Origin: Gallibacter pasteurianus_A
Lineage (GTDB): Bacteria; Bacillota; Clostridia; Peptostreptococcales; Anaerovoracaceae
DNA length: 64,000 nucleotides
Assembly (NCBI GenBank): GCA_963596005.1
Contig: CAVBJF010000005.1
Span: forward strand, 1-64,000
Direction of reading: 5' to 3'
In this document: positions 60,891 to 64,000 of the stretch, in pieces
Layout of the letters: the number at the start of each line of letters is the position of its first letter
Position numbering within the stretch: the stretch's first letter is position 1
The notes under the pieces: generated by a model
Database searches by the model: none
Seen by the model: only the letters and a program-made list of their open reading frames with translations
Told to the model about the DNA's origin: nothing
Made by a program: the position numbers and the translations under genes

Positions 60891-63800
60891 ATGAGAATGA
60901 AAAAGAAAAAATTAAATAAAGACATAAGAATATCAATTACACATTCTTGTGGAAGATTTATTTCAATAATGTTTTTAATGTTACTTGGTTCACTTGCATT
61001 AGTTGGACTATATGTTACTGGACCAGATATGAGGCAAACAGGAATAAACTATTTTAATGAATACAATACAGCAGATATAACAGTTCTAAGTGATTATGGA
61101 ATTGATACAAGCGAACAGGAACAAATAGAAAAAGCAAATGGGATAAAAAAAGTAGAATATGTATATTTAAAAGATGTTACAATAAAAAATGAAAATGATA
61201 GTATTAGAGTATTTTCAAAACCTAAAACAATTTCCAGATATGAACTAACAGAAGGAGAACTACCAAATTCAGATGATGAAATTGCAATTAGTGATACTTA
61301 CAAAGAAAAATATAATATTGGAGATACAATAGAATTTACAGAAAAAGCTGAAAATGATTCGGAAACATTAAAAAAACATGAGTTCAAAATTGTTGGTTTT
61401 ATAAAATCAAGTGAAATATTATCAAGTTTGAATTTAGGGCAAACAACAGTTGGAACAGGAGAATTAAATGGCTATGCTATTGTAAATGAAGAAAATTTTG
61501 ACTCTGATGTATATATGATGGCAAAAATAAAATTTGAAGATACAGAAAACTTAAACCCATATTCTAACGAGTATAACGAAAAAATAAAAGAACACAAAGA
61601 AGAACTAGAAAAACTTCTAAAAGAGCAACAAGAAACTAGACTTGCAGATATAAAATCAGAATATCAAACTAAAATTGATGATGGTCAAAAAGAATTAGAT
61701 GATGCCAAAAAAGAATTAGAAGATGCGAGAACAGAACTTGCAGATGCCAATACCCAAATAGAAAATGCAAAAAAAGAAATATCAAAAAATGAAAACAAGT
61801 TAAATGATGCTAAAAATCAAATAAATAGTTCAGAAATAGAAATAAATAAAAAAGAGAAAGAATTAAATACAAAACAAAAAGAATATGAAAGTAGTTTAAA
61901 TGAATACAACACTAAAAAGAAAGAACTAGAAAATGCAGAAACTACAATAAATTCTTCACAAGCAGAATATGATAGCGGAAGAAATCAGCTAGATGTAGTA
62001 AGTTCACAATTACAATCAGCAAAGAAACAATTAGATAGTAGAGAAACAGCTCTTAATTCTGCCAAAAGTCAATTAAAAGCAGCAAAACAAGAATATAACA
62101 CTAACAAGACAAAATTAGATAATGCTAAAACAGAGCTTCAAGAAAGAGAACAAGAATATAACGAAAAATTACAAGAATTTCAGGAAAAAGAACCTGATGC
62201 AATATCAAAAATAAATGAGAATGAAGAAAAATTAAATGATAGTAGGAAAAAATTAGATGAATTATCATTGCCAACATATTCTGTTGATAATAGAAGGGAA
62301 TTACCTGGAGGAGAAGGTTACAAAATATATGAGACTGTATCAGAAATAGTAGACTCATTAGCAAAAGTGTTTCCTGTATTTTTATATTTTGTTGCAGCAT
62401 TAGTAACATTAACAACAATGGCAAGGTTTGTTGGAGATGAAAGAATAAACAATGGCACATTAAAGTCACTTGGTTATAGTGATCAAGATGTTATAAAGAA
62501 ATTTACTATATATGGCTTTGTAGCAGGAATGACAGGGACAATAATTGGAGTCATATTAGGACACACAATTATTCCAATGATAGTATATAATGCATATAAA
62601 GGTGGATTTACACTTCCTAAAATAGAATTACACTTTTATGCAGGAATAACAATAACAGCAGTAGTTTTATCTTTAATAAGTAGTGTTCTTCCAGCAAGAA
62701 TAATTGCAACAAAAGAATTAAAAGAAACTACAGCAAGTTTATTACAACCTAAAGCGCCAAAAGCGGGAAGTAAAATATTCTTAGAAAGAATAAAACCGAT
62801 ATGGAGTAAAATAAAATTTACTCATAAAGTAACAGCAAGAAATATATTTAGATATAAAAAGAGAATGTTTATGACAATATTTGGAGTTGCAGGAGCAGCA
62901 TCAATATTGTTTGCAGGATTTAGCGTTCAATATTCAATCTCAGGAATAAATGAAAGACAATTTGAACATATAATAAAATATGATGCGATAGTAGCTTTAA
63001 ATGACGATTTAACAAATGATGAACAAAAAGAATTAGACACATTGTTAAGTGATGAAGCAGTGGATAGTTATGCATCTGTGTTTTATGAAGAAGTTTCAAA
63101 GACAGCTGGAAAAAATAATGATAAACAGTCAATAAAACTAGTTGTTCCAGAATATACAGGAGAATTTAACAAATATATTTCTATTATAAACAGAAAAACA
63201 GGTCAGAATTTGCAGTTAGAGGACGATGGAGTAATCATTTCAGAAAGACTTGCAACTCTTTTAAATGTAAAAACAGGAGACTCTATAACTTATACAGATA
63301 GTAATGATAAATCAAGAGAAGTCAAAATATCCGGAGTATGTGAAATGTATGCAGGACATTTTATATTCATGAATAAGGAAGAATATAAAAATGTTTATGA
63401 AGAAGATTTGCAAATTAACGGAAAATTATTATTACTAAAAGATTCAAGCATAGAAAATACACAAAATCAGTCAGCAAGGTTTATGGAATTATCAGCTGTA
63501 AAGGGTGTTGTGCAAAATACAACATTATATAATCAAATAAATACTATTGTAAAATCTTTAAATAAAATAATGCTTGCCTTAATAGTTTTAGCTGTGCTAC
63601 TTGCAATAGTTATATTATATAACTTAACTAATATAAATGTAGCAGAAAGAATAAGAGAACTTTGTACTATTAAAGTTTTAGGATTTTATGATAAAGAAAC
63701 AACAATGTATATTTACAGGGAAACAATTATATTATCAGCAATGGGAATCATTGTGGGGTGGATTATCGGAATTATTCTACATAGTTATATATTAACTGTT

Positions 63801-63959
63801 GTACCACCAGATGAAGTAATGTTTAATCCAATTGTTTGGATTGGAGCTTACATTATACCACTTGTTTCAATATCACTAGTATCATTTGTTTTAAAATACT
63901 ATGTAAATGGTAAATTGAAAACAGTAGATATGCTTGAAGCGTTGAAATCTGTTGATTAA
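60891..63959 (+). CDS. FtsX-like ABC transporter permease with coiled coil
   Basis: A 1022-residue permease. An N-terminal helix (about residues 21-43) leads into a large outside domain. Residues about 230-460 are a long coiled coil built from repeated Lys/Glu/Asn/Ala heptads (patterns such as KKELEDARTEL and SQLKAAKQEY). The first FtsX helix group covers about 480-615, a second outside domain follows, and three C-terminal helices lie at about 885-1010. This is the layout of MacB-family mechanotransmission permeases with two FtsX domains. It partners the ATPase at 60180. GGTAGGTG precedes ATG 60891. The coiled coil probably reaches across the cell wall; that is inference. The last 41 bases of the window hold no gene. 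Confidence 0.9.
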   Translation: MRMKKKKLNKDIRISITHSCGRFISIMFLMLLGSLALVGLYVTGPDMRQTGINYFNEYNTADITVLSDYGIDTSEQEQIEKANGIKKVEYVYLKDVTIKNENDSIRVFSKPKTISRYELTEGELPNSDDEIAISDTYKEKYNIGDTIEFTEKAENDSETLKKHEFKIVGFIKSSEILSSLNLGQTTVGTGELNGYAIVNEENFDSDVYMMAKIKFEDTENLNPYSNEYNEKIKEHKEELEKLLKEQQETRLADIKSEYQTKIDDGQKELDDAKKELEDARTELADANTQIENAKKEISKNENKLNDAKNQINSSEIEINKKEKELNTKQKEYESSLNEYNTKKKELENAETTINSSQAEYDSGRNQLDVVSSQLQSAKKQLDSRETALNSAKSQLKAAKQEYNTNKTKLDNAKTELQEREQEYNEKLQEFQEKEPDAISKINENEEKLNDSRKKLDELSLPTYSVDNRRELPGGEGYKIYETVSEIVDSLAKVFPVFLYFVAALVTLTTMARFVGDERINNGTLKSLGYSDQDVIKKFTIYGFVAGMTGTIIGVILGHTIIPMIVYNAYKGGFTLPKIELHFYAGITITAVVLSLISSVLPARIIATKELKETTASLLQPKAPKAGSKIFLERIKPIWSKIKFTHKVTARNIFRYKKRMFMTIFGVAGAASILFAGFSVQYSISGINERQFEHIIKYDAIVALNDDLTNDEQKELDTLLSDEAVDSYASVFYEEVSKTAGKNNDKQSIKLVVPEYTGEFNKYISIINRKTGQNLQLEDDGVIISERLATLLNVKTGDSITYTDSNDKSREVKISGVCEMYAGHFIFMNKEEYKNVYEEDLQINGKLLLLKDSSIENTQNQSARFMELSAVKGVVQNTTLYNQINTIVKSLNKIMLALIVLAVLLAIVILYNLTNINVAERIRELCTIKVLGFYDKETTMYIYRETIILSAMGIIVGWIIGIILHSYILTVVPPDEVMFNPIVWIGAYIIPLVSISLVSFVLKYYVNGKLKTVDMLEALKSVD

Positions 63960-64000
63960 AAAAATCATTAATGAATAAATTGATTGATATTTGTATCAGT

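Noticed and set aside
61660..62230. Apparent tandem DNA repeats in the ABC permease gene
   Set aside because: The repetition comes from coiled-coil heptads (Lys, Glu, Asn, Ala codons); no exact repeat unit is kept at DNA level.
1..64000. CRISPR array, prophage, or toxin-antitoxin pair
   Set aside because: No regularly spaced repeats, cas genes, phage structural genes or recognisable toxin-antitoxin pairs were found on either strand.

Overview
The window is a typical low-GC Firmicutes chromosome segment, most likely from an anaerobic member of the Clostridia. The reasons are A+T-rich coding, strong AGGAGG-type ribosome binding sites, YraN-ComM-DprA order, a glycolytic gap-pgk-tpiA-eno cluster, oligoendopeptidase F, a SipW-type signal peptidase and a YkvI-type transporter. 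I cannot name the genus from the sequence alone. Genes are tightly packed and no gap between features exceeds 300 bases.

Layout: 1-3041 carries yraN, comM and dprA. 3103-7972 is a five-gene cell-surface locus: three TasA/camelysin-like secreted proteins, one SipW signal peptidase and one large adhesin-like protein with a possible isopeptide-bonded C-terminal domain. 8010-13493 holds a lipid kinase, proC and a leftward operon pepF-nadK-rluD-like. 13583-21224 is a long rightward run: murI, an acidic orphan, rarD, a YkvI-like transporter fused to a metallo-beta-lactamase-fold domain, an M16 peptidase, dut, dgt and trmL. 21216-25682 is the glycolytic cluster, which lacks a phosphoglycerate mutase gene. 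secG and rnr follow, then a leftward Trk potassium-uptake operon with one TrkA and two TrkH subunits.

32512-38585 holds a glyoxalase II-like hydrolase, a HAD phosphatase, fba, a pseudouridine synthase, two tandem lepB genes, smpB and the tmRNA gene, which starts on the base after the smpB stop codon. 38657-49261 holds a surface 5'-nucleotidase, rdgB, a YihY-type membrane protein, divergent serA/serC with an ApgM-type mutase behind serC, a DD-carboxypeptidase-like protein with a lost catalytic serine, uvrC and a DUF1292 protein. 49415-59127 holds a second YkvI-like transporter divergent from a LysR regulator, a small orphan, topB, polA, coaE and a membrane-anchored solute-binding protein. tRNA-Leu(GAG) follows at 59141.

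Right of that tRNA the codon habit changes sharply: leucine becomes mostly TTA and the text becomes richer in A. A TetR regulator and an ABC transporter (ATPase plus a 1022-residue coiled-coil FtsX-like permease) look horizontally acquired. No integrase, insertion sequence, CRISPR array or prophage is visible.

The most unusual items are the multi-subunit TasA-like locus, a multi-branched inverted-repeat structure at the 3' end of the rluD-like gene, the transporter-hydrolase fusion, the serine-less DD-carboxypeptidase homologue, the ApgM gene in the serine operon, and the foreign-looking ABC cassette next to tRNA-Leu.
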